A DNA stretch of 64,000 nt from assembly GCA_027563935.2 (NCBI GenBank), contig CM050448.1, positions 64,903,843 to 64,967,842 of the forward strand, read 5' to 3'. Both the position numbers and the translations under genes were made by a program. Positions 1 to 11,439 of the stretch are shown here, one piece after another; the first letter of the stretch is position 1, and each line of letters begins with the position of its first letter. This stretch comes from Costus lasius. Lineage: Eukaryota > Streptophyta > Magnoliopsida > Zingiberales > Costaceae. Under the pieces are notes generated by a model. That model was not told the DNA's origin. It saw nothing but the letters and a program-made list of their open reading frames with translations, and searched no databases.

Positions 1-1146
1 ATAGATATAGGATTGCCGTCTCCTTGTTTGGAGTGTGATGTTCTAAAGGGGCCCCCTTGATGAGATGATTGAGAAAGTGTATGGCCATACCCAGATGACT
101 ATGTTTCATCTAATCTAATCATTCTCATCATATTGGAATTACAGGCTTGACACGCTTGTCCAATAAGAACATCCAGTGGCAAAGGAAACACATATGTCAA
201 GTGACTTGGGTTCACACTTGTGCTGTGGTTTGGGTGTAGTCTTGGAAGACTCTTTTCTTTATATCGGGAGACAGTGATGTGTTGCTAGATACCCCTCACT
301 GATCGTGATAACGTGAGTTATCGTTACCGACATTTAAAGGAAACCCTTAGGGTCACACAATTTGATGATATGGCTTACTTAAGTCAGATCGTGTGGACTG
401 AATTGTTTTTGGTTCAGTTTAAAGGGATTTAAACTCTGATTGTAAGTGAGATCTGGTCTGATCATGTTTGATTGATTAGGGCTTGAGATCGGTAAGCTTC
501 GATCAAGAGAATTGATGCTAGATCGGTGAGATCAGGAGCATCAAGAGATGAACGGTTAGATCTTGAACCTTTAGGGTTTATTGTGATCTAGACAAATGGC
601 TTGGGTTAATTGGTCTTTGAACCAAACCAAATTGAACCGGCTCATCAAGTGAGCGCATGGTTCAAGGGGAGAGGAAAATGTGATGGTTTACTTGGAGTGA
701 ACGCATCACACGTTAAGGCTTTGCTAATTTTAGATAGCATGTTGCTAAACGTGACCACGCCTCACGTCGCTTCTCTTCATGCCCCATTGTCGCCTCTTGC
801 CTCGGGCTCTCGACACTCTCGTGTGGTGAAGAGGGTTGACGACAAGGAGAGGTCTCAGCCAAGCAATCAAGTCATCTCATCCCTTCCATTCGACAAGGAT
901 TCTTGGAGAACTTTGCTAGCACAAAGATCAACAAGGAGTAGGCGATCACATCTTGTGTGCGCATCTTTTGGAGGAGATCCCTTTCGATCTCTGCTTCCAA
1001 GGCGCCATCCAAAGCAATGGCGATGGTATGACTCCTTTTCGATGTATACATGTTTTAGTTGATCATATGACATACATGCTATCGATCTAGAAGCCCTAGC
1101 TTCCGTTGCGAAAATTTATATATGCGCCTATTTAGGGTTTCGCCAC
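1..1146 (+). mobile_element. copia-like LTR, right-hand part
   Basis: The first 350 bases follow, in the same order, the middle of the copia LTR at 4291-5718: 'gaaagtgtatggccatacccag', then 'cacttgtccaat', 'gacttgggt' and 'agggtcacaca'. The match is diverged, so this is a relative and not a recent duplicate. The later part has the look of the transcribed end of a copia LTR, with CT-rich stretches and runs such as 'ggagatccctttcgatctc'. No TG...CA end or primer-binding site is recognisable, so the right border, placed before a run of 14 C at about 1147, is a guess. Its left part lies outside the window. Open reading frames in it are short and look accidental. Confidence 0.5.
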
Positions 1147-2451
1147 CCCCCCCCCCCTTAGGGACTTCCATTATGAACAAACAGAAGATAAGCAGCAGGA
1201 ACAAAGTTATCAAAGCAGGTAAGCGCGGCTGGCACCGTTCAACGACAGCGGGGCATGGAACGCTCAAGGGTGGCGATGGGGACAAAGGAAGGATAAGGAG
1301 GTGTTGGCGTCGTCGGAGCACCGACGGATGGTGGTGGAGCGAAACGAGGAGAAGTGGGTGTTCTGTTGGAACAGGGGCAGTGCACGCGTGAAGCAGCAGC
1401 GGTTGCCGTTCGGCCGGCGGTGCACGGACGCCGAACCTATTACAGGTGGGAGTCCTTGTGAAGGTGGTGAAGGTGTGGCCAGAGTTTGGGGGTGATTAGT
1501 GCCGGGTTGGAGCAGCACGACATTGAAAGACGGAACTACGGCGGAAGGCTGGCGAGAACAGGGGATTCGAACGGATGTTCGATTCCGGTGATCGGACGGG
1601 TGGATGGGCGAATGCCGACGGCTGTGGCTTCATCTTGGGAAGGATGAGTGATGGCCAAAGTTTTGTGAGGATCCAACCGGTGGATCGTCGGCGGCGAACT
1701 CACAAACTTTCAAAAAAACCTAGAACGTTTGCGGCTAGGAGAGTGAACTTGGGAGGAAGAAGAGAATGGAGGAGAGGGGAAGAGGGGAAGAGGGGAGGAA
1801 GGGCTCGGCTCTAGAAGGAGAAGAAGGAGGAGAACATCCGATAGAAGAGGAAGATTACTAGAAAACTATTTCATTACTCAAATTCATCAAATCTATCTGT
1901 TTACAATTGTGCTTGCAAGCGATACATATAGTCTAAAGCTTTGAAGGAGAACGTTGGAATTTCCTTCTGCAGCGAAGAGATGTTGAGGGGCTTTGGGCTG
2001 AGCGAGGATGGTTGCATATAGACGTTGGAGTTTCCATCTTTACAATAGTGAAGAGATGTTGAAGATCAGACGTTGCAACTTCCATCTTTGTAGTGATGAA
2101 GATAGGCGTTGATGTAAATCCCTACTTGGCTGGTAGCTGGTTAAATATCTTTGCAGCTTATTTCCTTCATAGCTTCCTACTTGGCTTGTGGTGAAGTGAT
2201 GAGATCTCTTGGCTGATTTGAAGCGCCTCTGGATGGCTGGATGGGTTGGCGCGTATGCAAGTCATGATGCATGGAATTGTTGCAGAGTATGCAGGAACTT
2301 GTTATTTGGAAAGTGTCTTGAGCATCACTTGAAATGGTTATCTTCAATTATTTAGCTAGCTTAGGAGTGATCTTGTTAGCTTATTCGAGAGCTTACGGGC
2401 CTCGGACTAGGGTAGTCGTAGGCTCCACTTGTACCTTCCTGGCTTGTGGTC
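1147..2451. other. unassigned stretch, probably decayed transposon
   Basis: GC-rich to about 1850, then AT-rich. It opens with a C homopolymer. Purine-rich runs (gaggagaagg) fill 1750-1850. Between 1940 and 2110 a phrase like 'gacgttggagtttccatctt' recurs three times in diverged form. I see no conserved protein frame on either strand and no LTR ends. Confidence 0.35.
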
Positions 2452-3345
2452 GCTGCCTCCATCACCCTTCCCATAAAACACATTTGCAAATGAAAAAGAA
2501 CAAGAGTTCTCCTCTATTTCAAATTTAAAACCTTTCCTTGCTAAACAAGGAATGGATACAATGTTTTTGGTAAGAGAAGGTGCATAATAACAATTATCTA
2601 ACTCTAATTGAAGTCCAGAAGGCGGGGAGAAAATCAAAATTCCTATAGCAATAGTAGCAACTTGTGCCTTGTTTCTAACTCGTAGGTCAATCTCTCCAGG
2701 CCGCACCGATCTACTTTTCTTGAGCCCCTGCATATTAGTACAAATATGAGCTCCGCATGCAGTATCCAATACCCATGACATAGAACTAGAAAGGTTGACT
2801 TTAGTAACATAAATACCTAAGATAGCAGACAAGGACTTGCCTTTCTTCTCCTCATTCTGAAGTTGCTTACAGTCCCTCCTCCAGTGACCCTACTCACCAT
2901 AGTGGAAGCACCTCTGTTTCTTTGACTTCCTGGCCTTCTTTTTCAGTGCTTTGGTAGGACCTTTGGCACTGCCCTTAGTACATGTTTTACCGTTCTTCTT
3001 CATCCTTTTGGTCACAGGGACCAAAAGAACAGACTTGGGTATGGTCTTACCCATCTCGCGCTTGGTCATTTGGATCATACTCAACAGTTCCTCCCTAATG
3101 CACTCAATCTGATTCATGTTAAAATTTATAATAAACAGATTGAAGCTAGAGGGCAGGGATTGCAGAATAAGATCTACAACAAGCTCATTATTTATAGTGT
3201 GTCCCAGTTTTTTGAGATGATCCACATGCCCAATCATCTTGAGCACATGGGGTCCCACTGGTGCACCCTTAGATAACTTGCACTGAAAGAATGCTATGGC
3301 AGTTTCATATCTCTCAATTCTAGCCTGAGCCTCAAACATCTATTT
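2452..3345 (-). pseudogene. Ty1/copia gag-protease remnant
   Basis: Read on the minus strand, this holds the C-terminal part of a copia gag, then a degraded zinc knuckle (C-F-H-Y-G-E, a stop, then GHWRRDC), then the aspartic protease with the motif WVLDTACGAHI followed by QGLKKSRSV, and the start of the GAG-pre-integrase region (LTKNIVSI). It is the same family as 9941-10561, which has the same DTACGAHI motif. The second cysteine of the knuckle reads Y and an in-frame stop lies near 2888, so it is dead. It breaks off at about 2452, where the matching element at 9740 continues into the integrase. Integrase and reverse transcriptase are absent here. This is a truncated older copy next to the better preserved element on its right. 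Confidence 0.8.
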
Positions 3346-4290
3346 CAAATGAGTTATCATCTGAAGGTGGGATGAGATACAAAAAGTAACTCATGCTTCT
3401 TAAGGTGGGCACGTCGGCCGATTGCACTTGGCAATTCCCCTTATTGAGATAGTCCAGGCATCTCATGTCCAGCGAGGGCTGGATATGAAACCTAACCTCT
3501 CAACGATGCCTCTAGAGTTCCATCATGTGGCCACCACATGTGAAAAACTAGTCAAGTCTATTCCTAACCGTTATGCTAAGGGCCAACGAGTTTCCTTGCG
3601 AAGGCACGTCCAGGTTAAAAGTGGACTAGGGAAACCAGTGTCACCACACACCTTCTAAAGATAAGTGGCTGTGTCCCACGAGGGTGGAAAATAGTGCACA
3701 ACACCACTGATTGATAGCTTAATGAGGGGTATGAGTTAGAACGCTTATTTAGACTTGATATTTTATCTGAGGGTTTTTGAGGTCTCATTCTCTTAGTTTT
3801 ATCTTTTGTCTAACATTACAGGCATGCAATCCTATAGTGATAACAAAAAGATAAAACATTACAAGCATGCTTTAGTAGATAAGGAAAGTAGTAAATAAGT
3901 GATGTGGTCATAGACTAATCAACACTTTGAACTAATACATGCCAAAATGTTCAATGATTGACCTAGGTGACAAGCCCCAAGACAAGACCTAACCAAGCCG
4001 CAACTAACATCTTTGTCCATGCTCGGATCCAAGGTCCTCCAATCCAAGGGACAGCTCTCAAATCCTAGAAGCACCTCTAGGAAACCTAGAAACACTTCTT
4101 GAGGTTCGGCCAAGCCCTTTTTGATGCCGCCACCTTCAAGTTGCTCCAAGCAAGGTGGATGCACCAAGTAAGATGAATGCCACCAACATCCTTAATCGTG
4201 AATTTTACAAATATAAAGAGAAAGAAAGAGCGGCACGCAGGCCTACACAAATACATCATAGGCATACAAGGGGCTTGACTATGACCACAA
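3346..4290 (-). mobile_element. copia leader (5' untranslated) fragment
   Basis: This minus-strand stretch matches 10562-11434, the leader of the second copia copy. Shared phrases include 'gtgggcacg', 'cggccgattgc', 'caattccccttattgagat' and 'ttacaggcatgcaa'. It continues the gag remnant at 2452-3345 towards its 5' end. A minus-strand LTR would be expected beyond 4200, but instead a plus-strand LTR starts at 4291. The two copia copies therefore meet head to head, most simply because the right-hand element inserted here. No primer-binding site is visible. Confidence 0.65.
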
Positions 4291-5718
4291 TGTTGGGGTA
4301 TATTCCTTGAGACCTAGTTTTGGTCCATCTTTGTACTACTTGACTCTAATATTTACATCATTCTGGCATTGTCATTATCTATGTTTGTCTACAGCTGCGA
4401 TTATGTACTTACATGATAATGTCCCTGGAGACAGATTGGATCCGTGCTCAAATGATTGTCCCCAGTCGATGTACCTGAGTGGATATGGGACAGCTCTAGT
4501 ACTTGTGAGACTGGTATATGGGCTGGTTAGGCACAAGGTGCTAACGCAGACATATGGGTATGTCAGTGGTGGATATACTGAACCGTCCCACTGTGAGACA
4601 ATGACTTGATGTCATGAGTTATCCTCACAAGTGACAGGAGATGCATTGATCCCTTGACTTGAGGTCATTAACCATTCTATGTGGTTAGGGACATGCTTTG
4701 ATACAACCTAACACCTCGCCATAGTTGGGAGGTAATAACGATTGTCATTGAGCATGTCACGACCCATATGAGAAAGTCAATGGACAGACATAGGATTTGC
4801 CCCTTCCTGAGGGAAGCTTGATATCCATGGAGCTCCTCTATGGTTCTATGACTGAAAGTGTATGGCCATACCCAGGTGAGAACCTAATTTAGTCATGACC
4901 ATGTGATTGGATAAAAACAAGTGGTGACACACTTGTCCAATCGGATATCAGTTCGGCAAAGAGACTGTAATGCATTTGTACCTTGTTGCGATGATGGGAA
5001 TGTCGATGTCGATATCCAATCCAATGACCTGGGTAGCAGTTATGCACTGCTAGGTGCCACTCACTGCTTGTGGTGACCTTTGGTCAGCACTGCCAGCGTC
5101 AGAGGAACCTACAGGGTCGCACACCTTGATACTCGAGTTCTCGTATTTATTGGGAAACCTTATGATCGAGTTATTGGATAACTCGGATCTATTTGGGAGA
5201 TTTCATCAGCGCCAATGGGCCTGATGAGATGGAAAAGTGTTATTGGAGCCAAACTTCATTTTTGGCATGTTGACCCGTATTTGACCACGGTTGGTCAAAT
5301 TTGGATTATGGTTGTATTGGATTGGATCCAATTGCTTAATCAACCCATGTAATGAATTTTGGGCTAGCTCATTACCCAATGAGACCCAATAACAAGTTAT
5401 CATGAAGAGAGAATGGGCTAAGGGGTATAATGGGGAGAAGTTTCCACCCCATTGGCACCTAAGGGCATAATGGGGTGGAGTGGGCGATTTTGCTTCTTAT
5501 GGAAGCTAATAGCACCTTGCTCTTCATGCTTAGATAGAGGAAGTTTATGGTAAACTCTTAGAGAGTTACCTAAACCCTAAGGGCAAGAGCAAGTTAAGGG
5601 GCGAGAGCAAGGACTCCATTGGCGCAAGCTCCTGTTCCATTACCACAAGCAAGCTTCCTCCCCTTCATCTTGGCGCAAGGTGGACTTGTGCTTGGCGGCA
5701 TCTCTTCCCTTCTCCTTA
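4291..5718 (+). mobile_element. copia 5' LTR (3' end deleted)
   Basis: It starts TGTTGGGGTATATTCC after the flank 'cacaa'. It matches the minus-strand LTR start at 7650-7237 and then 12081 onward, which together make up the other LTR of this element. It stops matching in 'cttcccttctcct' at about 5718. The next bases (taaattaatcg...) resemble the leader just after the primer-binding site of the LARD at 42420, so the last part of the LTR and the primer-binding site were lost by deletion. No coding function. Confidence 0.8.
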
Positions 5719-6011
5719 AATTAATCGCAAATAACCAAAAGCTTTGTGATAAGAAGATGAGGAAAAGAGACTTGTTTTATGAAAAAGTAATTTTTCAGAT
5801 TTTATGTTTTTCATGAGCATGTCATGTGTAAATACCTTGTTTGTGCATAATGTTGTGGTCATGAGTGAAGCCCTTTTGCATGCCAATGATGTATCCTTGT
5901 GCGGCCTACGTGCCATCTAGGGTTTCCCTATGGAGTACCTCTAGGGTTTGAGAGCTAAACCATGGAAAGGAGGACCTTGGAGCCAACCTTGAAGACCAAG
6001 CTAGAGGTCAG
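5719..6011 (+). mobile_element. copia leader, left of the solo-LTR insertion
   Basis: Phrases such as 'catgtgtaaataccttgtttgtgc' correspond to 'catgagtaatttgtttgtgc' at 42503 in the LARD leader. It ends with GTCAG at 6007-6011, which is one copy of the 5-bp target duplication of the Athila-type LTR. The other copy lies at 11435-11439 on the opposite strand. Confidence 0.6.
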
Positions 6012-7236
6012 TGATGACACCAAAATTTATCGTAATTTCTATGCCATTTTATTGATATTTTTGTGTCATATTCATAGACTTTGCATATTTTTTATGTCTT
6101 TTTATCAATATTTGTGGAATCTACACTCTTTTCTATTTTTAATGATTTTCAGGCAAAAAGGCATGTTTTTCAGTCAATTTCGAGCAATCCAAGTGCATAA
6201 TTGAATTCACAACATCAAAAGGAGATCATACATCAAATTTTAGAAAATTTGGAGCATCAGTGCAAATTACGGCACCCCCAACATGGTCTTTACGGTATCG
6301 TAATGTGGAGTTTTTCCGGGCAGAAGATTTCGTATGATTATGACACTACCGTAAAGACCATTACGGTACCGTATTTTGAAGCGTTTTTAATCAGAGAATC
6401 GATGGAAATTACGGCACTACCGTAAGGAACGTTATGGTACCGTAATGCGGGTCGATTTTCCACCCGAAAGATTGTTGACATTATGGCACCACCGTAAAAT
6501 ACATCACGGTAACATAATTCCGGAAGTTTTCAACCCTAGAGTTCGCTGTCCAGATTACGGCACCGCCGTAAAATGCTTTACGGCCGTAATTACAACCCAA
6601 TTCGTGACTTTCCCGGTCAACTCCGAAGCCCGATTTTTGCATAGATGATTGCGATCGATCTAGGCCATAAAATAGAATGCTGTAAGAAGCAAAAAGGGAG
6701 CTTTTTCCAAGATGAAGAGAATGAGTCCAAAAGCCCTAATTTTCATCCACCATAGAGAGAGAAATTGCCTCGCACGCTGCCGCCCTAGGTTTCGCCGCCG
6801 GGAAGCGTACAGCGTATCTCCAGCCGTGAAATTTGAGTGGAAGCTACGCATAGAGGAGGAGAAGGTGCACCTAAAGTTTCAATGTAATTGGAGATCAGAC
6901 GGAGGAGAAATCAACAAGTTTCCGATCGCTGCCGCTGTTTGCTCCAGATTACAGCCGTAAACTTCTTTACGGCCGTACCGTAATTTTTCTTTCTTCTTCC
7001 TTTTTATTTCCTTCAACATGGATTATTGTAATCTTCCCTCTATGATAGCTTAAACTTATTTTGGGACATGGGGGAGTAATTCACTTCATTTTTAATGACT
7101 AGATGACTATTTTTCCATTATTTTATCAAGTTTAATCTTAGCATGATAATTTTACTCTTGTGGTAATTGTTCTTAGACTCTCCATAGATCTATATTATTA
7201 TTCATGTTTTCAATTTTTCTCTAAAATACTCTTGTG
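6012..7236 (+). mobile_element. Athila-type solo LTR, left part (split by inversion)
   Basis: It starts TGATGACACCAAAATTTAT, identical in pattern to the LTR starts at 14914 and 21930. It carries the palindrome array (TTACGGC...GCCGTAA units) at about 6265-6590 and a further pair at 6943-6982. It breaks at 7236. The rest of the same LTR is at 12080-11440 on the minus strand, where it ends ACAACA. The flanking GTCAG target duplications, one at each end of the two halves, show that this was a single solo LTR inserted in the copia leader. Confidence 0.85.
6265..6590. repeat. palindrome array in solo LTR
   Basis: Five units, each with a TTACGGCAC...CCGTAA palindrome followed 10-15 bases later by an ACGGTACCGTAAT-type palindrome. 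Some half-sites have decayed (attatggcaccaccgtaa). The spacing is roughly 70-80 bp, as in the other LTR copies. Confidence 0.85.
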
Positions 7237-7650
7237 GTATCAAAGGATGCCCCTAACCACATAGAATGGTCAATGACCTCAAGTCAAGGGATCAAAGCAT
7301 CTCCTGTCACTTGTGAGAATAACTCATGACACCAAGTCATTACCTCACAGCGGGTCGGTCCAGTATATCCACCACTGACATACCCATATGTCTGCGTTAG
7401 CACCTCGTGCCTAACTAGCCCATATACCAGTCTCACAAGTACTAGAGCTGTCCCATATCCACTCAGGTACATCGACTGGGGACAATCATTTGAGCACAGA
7501 TCCAATCTGTCTTCAGGGACATTATCATGTAAGTACATAATCGCAGATGTAGACAAACATAGATAATGACAATGCCAGAATGATATAAATATCAGAGTGA
7601 AGTAGTACAAAGATGGACCAAAACTAGGTCTCAGGGCATATACACCAACA
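7237..7650 (-). mobile_element. copia 3' LTR, left part (inverted)
   Basis: On the minus strand it starts TGTTGGTGTATATGCC at 7650, directly after the polypurine tract, and matches 4291-4705. It stops at '...ctttgatac' where the plus-strand copy continues 'aacctaacacctcgcc'. That continuation is found at 12081, so the LTR has been cut in two. Confidence 0.85.
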
Positions 7651-7666
7651 ATCTCCCACTTGCACT
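7651..7666 (-). promoter_or_regulatory. copia polypurine tract
   Basis: On the minus strand 'gtgcaagtgggagat' ends directly before the TGTTGG start of the 3' LTR. This is the usual plus-strand primer site of copia elements. The LARD has the related 'gcgcaagtaggaga' before its second LTR. Confidence 0.8.
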
Positions 7667-7671
7667 AAGAC

Positions 7672-9141
7672 CTAGAGGCAGAGAAATCTCAACCCCATAT
7701 CTCTAGCGTGACCATCATGCTTCTGCTGCGTCAAAGCCTTGGTCAATGGGTCTGCTAGATTGTTCTCTATGTCAACTCTGCTAATCTTGATATAGAACCT
7801 CTCCAGGACCTTATCAATGTATGTACTCTGACTAAGGGCGAGGAGCCTCTTGGATCTATCCCGGTAGATCCTCACGCCTAAGACATAGGCGGCCTCCCCT
7901 AAGTCCTTCATCTCGAAACACTTCCCCAACCATGTCTTCACAGACTGAAGACTAGGGATGTCATTTTCGATGAGAAGTATGTCATCGACATACAAGACAA
8001 GAAAAGTCACTAAGCTCCCACTGAATCTTTTGTATACACAGGCATCATCTTCACTTTTGATAAAGTCATAATCTCTCACAGCTTCATCAAACCGAAGATT
8101 CCAACTTCGAGATGCTTGCTTTAATCCATAGATGGATTTCAATAGCCTGCAGACCTTATTCGCATCTGCAGGATGGACGAAGCCATCGAGTTGTGTCATA
8201 TACACATCCTCTATCATCTTTCCGTTAAGGAACGTTGTCTTCACATCCATCTGCCATATCTCATAATCATGATATGTAGCTATAGCAAGCAGAATCTGAA
8301 TGGATTTGATCATGGCAACTGGCGAGAAGATTTCATCATAGTCCACCCCGTGGATTTGTTTGAATCCTTTAGCCACTAGTCTACCCTTATAGGTAACTAT
8401 GTTGCCATCCATGTCAGTCTTCCTCTTGAAGACCCATTTACACCCTATGGGCTTTACCCCATCAGGTAGCTCAACCAAATTCCAGACTTGGTTAGCTGAC
8501 ATGGAATCCATCTCGGATCGCATGGCCTCAAGCCATCTCTCAGAGTCCGGTCCAGTGACCGCCTCATCATAAGTCCTAGGCTCATCCTCAATGATGAAGA
8601 TCCCGTCGTGTTGGGTCGGCAGTGACCCATACCTCTCAGGTGCACGACGAATCCTCCCAGACCTATGTGAGACCTGTGTTTGAGCCTCAGGCTGCCTAGC
8701 AACCGGTGCAGGTGGCTCAGGTTCCATCTCTTTGTCTTGTGGTTGCACTTGGACCTTGTCCAAGTCAAACTTGCTCCCACTGACTTCTTTCATAAGAAAT
8801 TCTTTCTCTAGAAAGACAGCACCCCGAGCTACAAAAAATTTGTTCTCGGTGGGAACATAGAAGTAGTATCCTTTAGTTTCCTTAGGATACCCCACAAAGA
8901 CATATTTATCGGATCTAGGTTCTAGCTTGCTAGAATCCTGACGTTTGACATATGCCTCACATCCCCAGATCCTGATAAAAGAGAGATTAGGACGTCTCCC
9001 ACTCCATACCTCATATGGAATCTTGGAGACACTCTTGGATGGAACATTATTCAGTATAAGAGAAACTGCCTCAAGTGCATAACCCCAAAATGAGGGTGGT
9101 AGAGTTACATGACTCATCATGGATCGAACCATGTTCAACAA
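7672..9141 (-). pseudogene. copia pol: integrase C-terminus, reverse transcriptase, truncated RNase H
   Basis: A 489-residue frame. The first 150 residues are the end of integrase, with the copia landmarks LPPSFWGYALEA, NNVPSKSV and IRIWGCEAYVKRQ. Reverse transcriptase follows: WNLVELPDG, KWVFKRKTD, YDEIFSPVAMIKSIQILLA, IWQMDVKTTFLNG (the usual A reads T), SIYGLKQASRSWN and the catalytic LYVDDILLI. After VLERF the frame jumps to NNLADPLTKAL, the last motif of copia RNase H. Nearly all of RNase H is therefore missing by in-frame deletion, including the D-E-D residues. It is the longest open retroelement frame here. The enzyme would copy the element's RNA in cytoplasmic particles, but this copy cannot be autonomous. 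Confidence 0.9.
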
Positions 9142-9940
9142 GGTTCAATTTCTCCTTTCAGACACACCATTCCATTGAGATGTTCCAGGAGGAGTGAGTT
9201 GGGACAGGATCCCACACTCTCTTAGATAGTCAAAGAACTCACCGCTCAGGTACTCTCCACCACGATCTGATCGAAGAGTCTTAATGGATCTACCGAGCTA
9301 GTTCTCTACTTCATGTCTGAACTCCTTAAATTTCTCAAAGGATTCAGACTTATGTCTCATCAGATAGACATATCCATATCTACTCAAGTCATCAGTAAAT
9401 GTGATGAAGTAGTTGTACCCCCATTTGGCTTGTTTACTGAATGGCCCACACACATCACTGTGTATTAGATCCAATAAACCTTGTGCCCTCTCACCAGTCT
9501 TGGAGAAGGGCGCTTTTGTCATCTTTCCTAATAAACAAGGCTCACATGTATCAAATTCCTCCAAGGAACTTGAATCTAACAACCCATTTACGTGGAGTTG
9601 TTGGATGCGATTCTTGTTTATATGGGCTAATCGACAATGCCATAGGAAAGCACCAACTGAACCACTCTGTTTGATCCTTTTGTTATTTATGATACATATA
9701 GAGTTATCTATGTCTAAGACATATAGACCATTTCACAAAGTACCCTTCCCATAGAACATATTTACAAATGAAAAAGAACAAAAGTTCTTATTTATTTCAA
9801 ACTTAAAATCCCTACTTTGCTAAGCAAGGAATGGATACAATGTTCTTAGTAAGTGAAGGTACATAATAGTAATTGTCTAGCTCTAATTGAAGTCCAGAAG
9901 GCAGGGAGAGAGTCAAAACACCTATAGCAATAGCAGCAAC
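9142..9940 (-). pseudogene. copia GAG-pre-integrase and integrase N-terminal half
   Basis: Read on the minus strand from 9740 down: remnants of GAG-pre-integrase, then CEPCLLGKMTKAPF (the HHCC zinc region), then the catalytic core with DLIHSDVCGPF, FITFTDDLSRYGYVY and, after a stop near 9298, LRSDRGGEYLSGEF and NGVSERRN. The DDE triad can still be traced, but stops at about 9298 and 9146 break the frame. Together with the next frame on the left it would have formed one gag-pol polyprotein. Confidence 0.85.
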
Positions 9941-10561
9941 CTATGCCCTGTTTCCAATCTGTAGGTCAATCTCTCCAGGCCATACTGATCTACTTTTCTT
10001 GAGCCCCTGCATATTTGTAAAAATATGAGCTCCACATGCGGTATCCAATACCCATGATGTAGAAGTAGAAAGGTTGACTTCTATAACATAAATACCTGAG
10101 CATGAAGACGAAGCCTTGCCTCTCTTCTTCTCATTCTGAAGTCGTACTATATCCTTTATCATGTGAGGTGGCCCTCCACATGAGTAGCACTTGTTATTCC
10201 TGACTCTTTCCATCTTCCTCTTCAATGTCTTAGTTAAGCCTCTCGGCTCAACACATTGAATGCCTATTTTTGGAGGGTTAACCTCAACCAATTCATCAAA
10301 GAGCTGCTTTAGATTAGAAATAATCTCAGAGGCACTCTTAGATTCATATTGCCCTCTTAATTCGGGTGACATATTGGTTAGCATCAAATTAGTAACCTCT
10401 AAGGTATCAGCCTGATGCTTATCATAAGCATCCTTCTCAGCCGCTGAGGCCGAGCATGGAAGTGGCTCAGGAATAGGCTGCTCAAGGATATAGAGCTTCC
10501 TCTCGAGCTTAAGCACATTTCTCAAGTTCATATACCAATTTAGTAAGTTGGATACAATCAA
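9941..10561 (-). pseudogene. copia gag with protease start
   Basis: About 206 residues: LLNWYMNLRNVL near the N-terminus is typical of copia gag, then ELRGQYES..., a zinc knuckle CYSCGGPPHMIKD whose last cysteine is lost, then the protease signature WVLDTACGAHI. The part between the N-terminal gag domain and the knuckle is shorter than usual, so an internal deletion is likely. No good ATG is present: an in-frame stop lies a few codons upstream of 10561. The gag would package element RNA and the protease would cut the polyprotein. Confidence 0.85.
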
Positions 10562-11439
10562 CTTATCCCTTTTCTAGGGTAGATCGCAGTGACCATCTAC
10601 CATCATTCATAGCCATTATTCTACAACAACCAAGAATCAACAGATTAGTACTACTTCGAATCATTTAAACTGGACTTGTTTTAAATGATCATGACTCCCA
10701 CTATTTTAATCGAATTGACAACCCACAAAGTCAACCAAAAAATTTAAGATTTCCTAGTGAGATGAGATCCTTATTCCACATGAGGCTTCGCCTCCCACGA
10801 GGGTGGGATGAGATGCACAAAGTGACCCATGCTTCCTAAGGTGGGCACGCCGGCCGATTGCTCTAAGCAATTCCCCTTATTGAGATAGTCTAGGCATTCC
10901 ATGTCAAGCGAGGGCTGGATACAGCATGAAACCCTAACCTCTCAATGGTGCGTCTAGAGTTTCATCGTGTGCCCAACACATATAAAAATCTAGTTAAGTC
11001 CATTCCTAACCATTATGCCCAGGGCCAACGAGTTTCCTTACGAAGGCATGCCCAGGTTAAAACTGGACTGGGGAAACCATTGTCACCACGCACTTTCTAA
11101 AGATAAGTGAGTGTGTCCCACGAGGGTGGGAAACAATTCACAACTCCACTGATCGATAGCTTAGTGAGGGCTACACGTTAGGAGGTTACTAGACTTGATA
11201 TTTTGATTGAGGGTTTTTAAGGTCTCATCATATGAGTTTTATCTTATGTCTAACATTACAGGCATGCAACCCTATAGTGATAACATAACGATAAAACATC
11301 ACAGGCATGCTTTAGTAGAAATAGTAAAAGAATGATGTGATCATGGCCCATTCAAGACATTGAACCAACCCATGCCAAAAGGAGGTTCAACTCTTGACCT
11401 AAGACTCAAGCCCCTAAAACTAGACCTAGCCTAGCTGAC
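10562..11439 (-). mobile_element. copia leader, right of the solo-LTR insertion
   Basis: The leader precedes gag on the minus strand and matches 3346-4290. It ends at CTGAC (11435-11439), which read on the minus strand is GTCAG, the second copy of the solo-LTR target duplication. In the uninverted order it would join directly to 5719-6011. Confidence 0.75.

Noticed and set aside
1122..1814. Several overlapping frames of 60-90 residues
   Set aside because: GC-rich non-coding sequence with open frames in most phases; none has a motif or good start context.
7284..7610. Repeated frame of about 100 residues (FWHCHYLCLST) in copia LTRs, also at 4307-4609
   Set aside because: It occurs only because two copies of the same LTR share sequence; LTRs of this kind are not known to encode protein and the frame is not kept further on.
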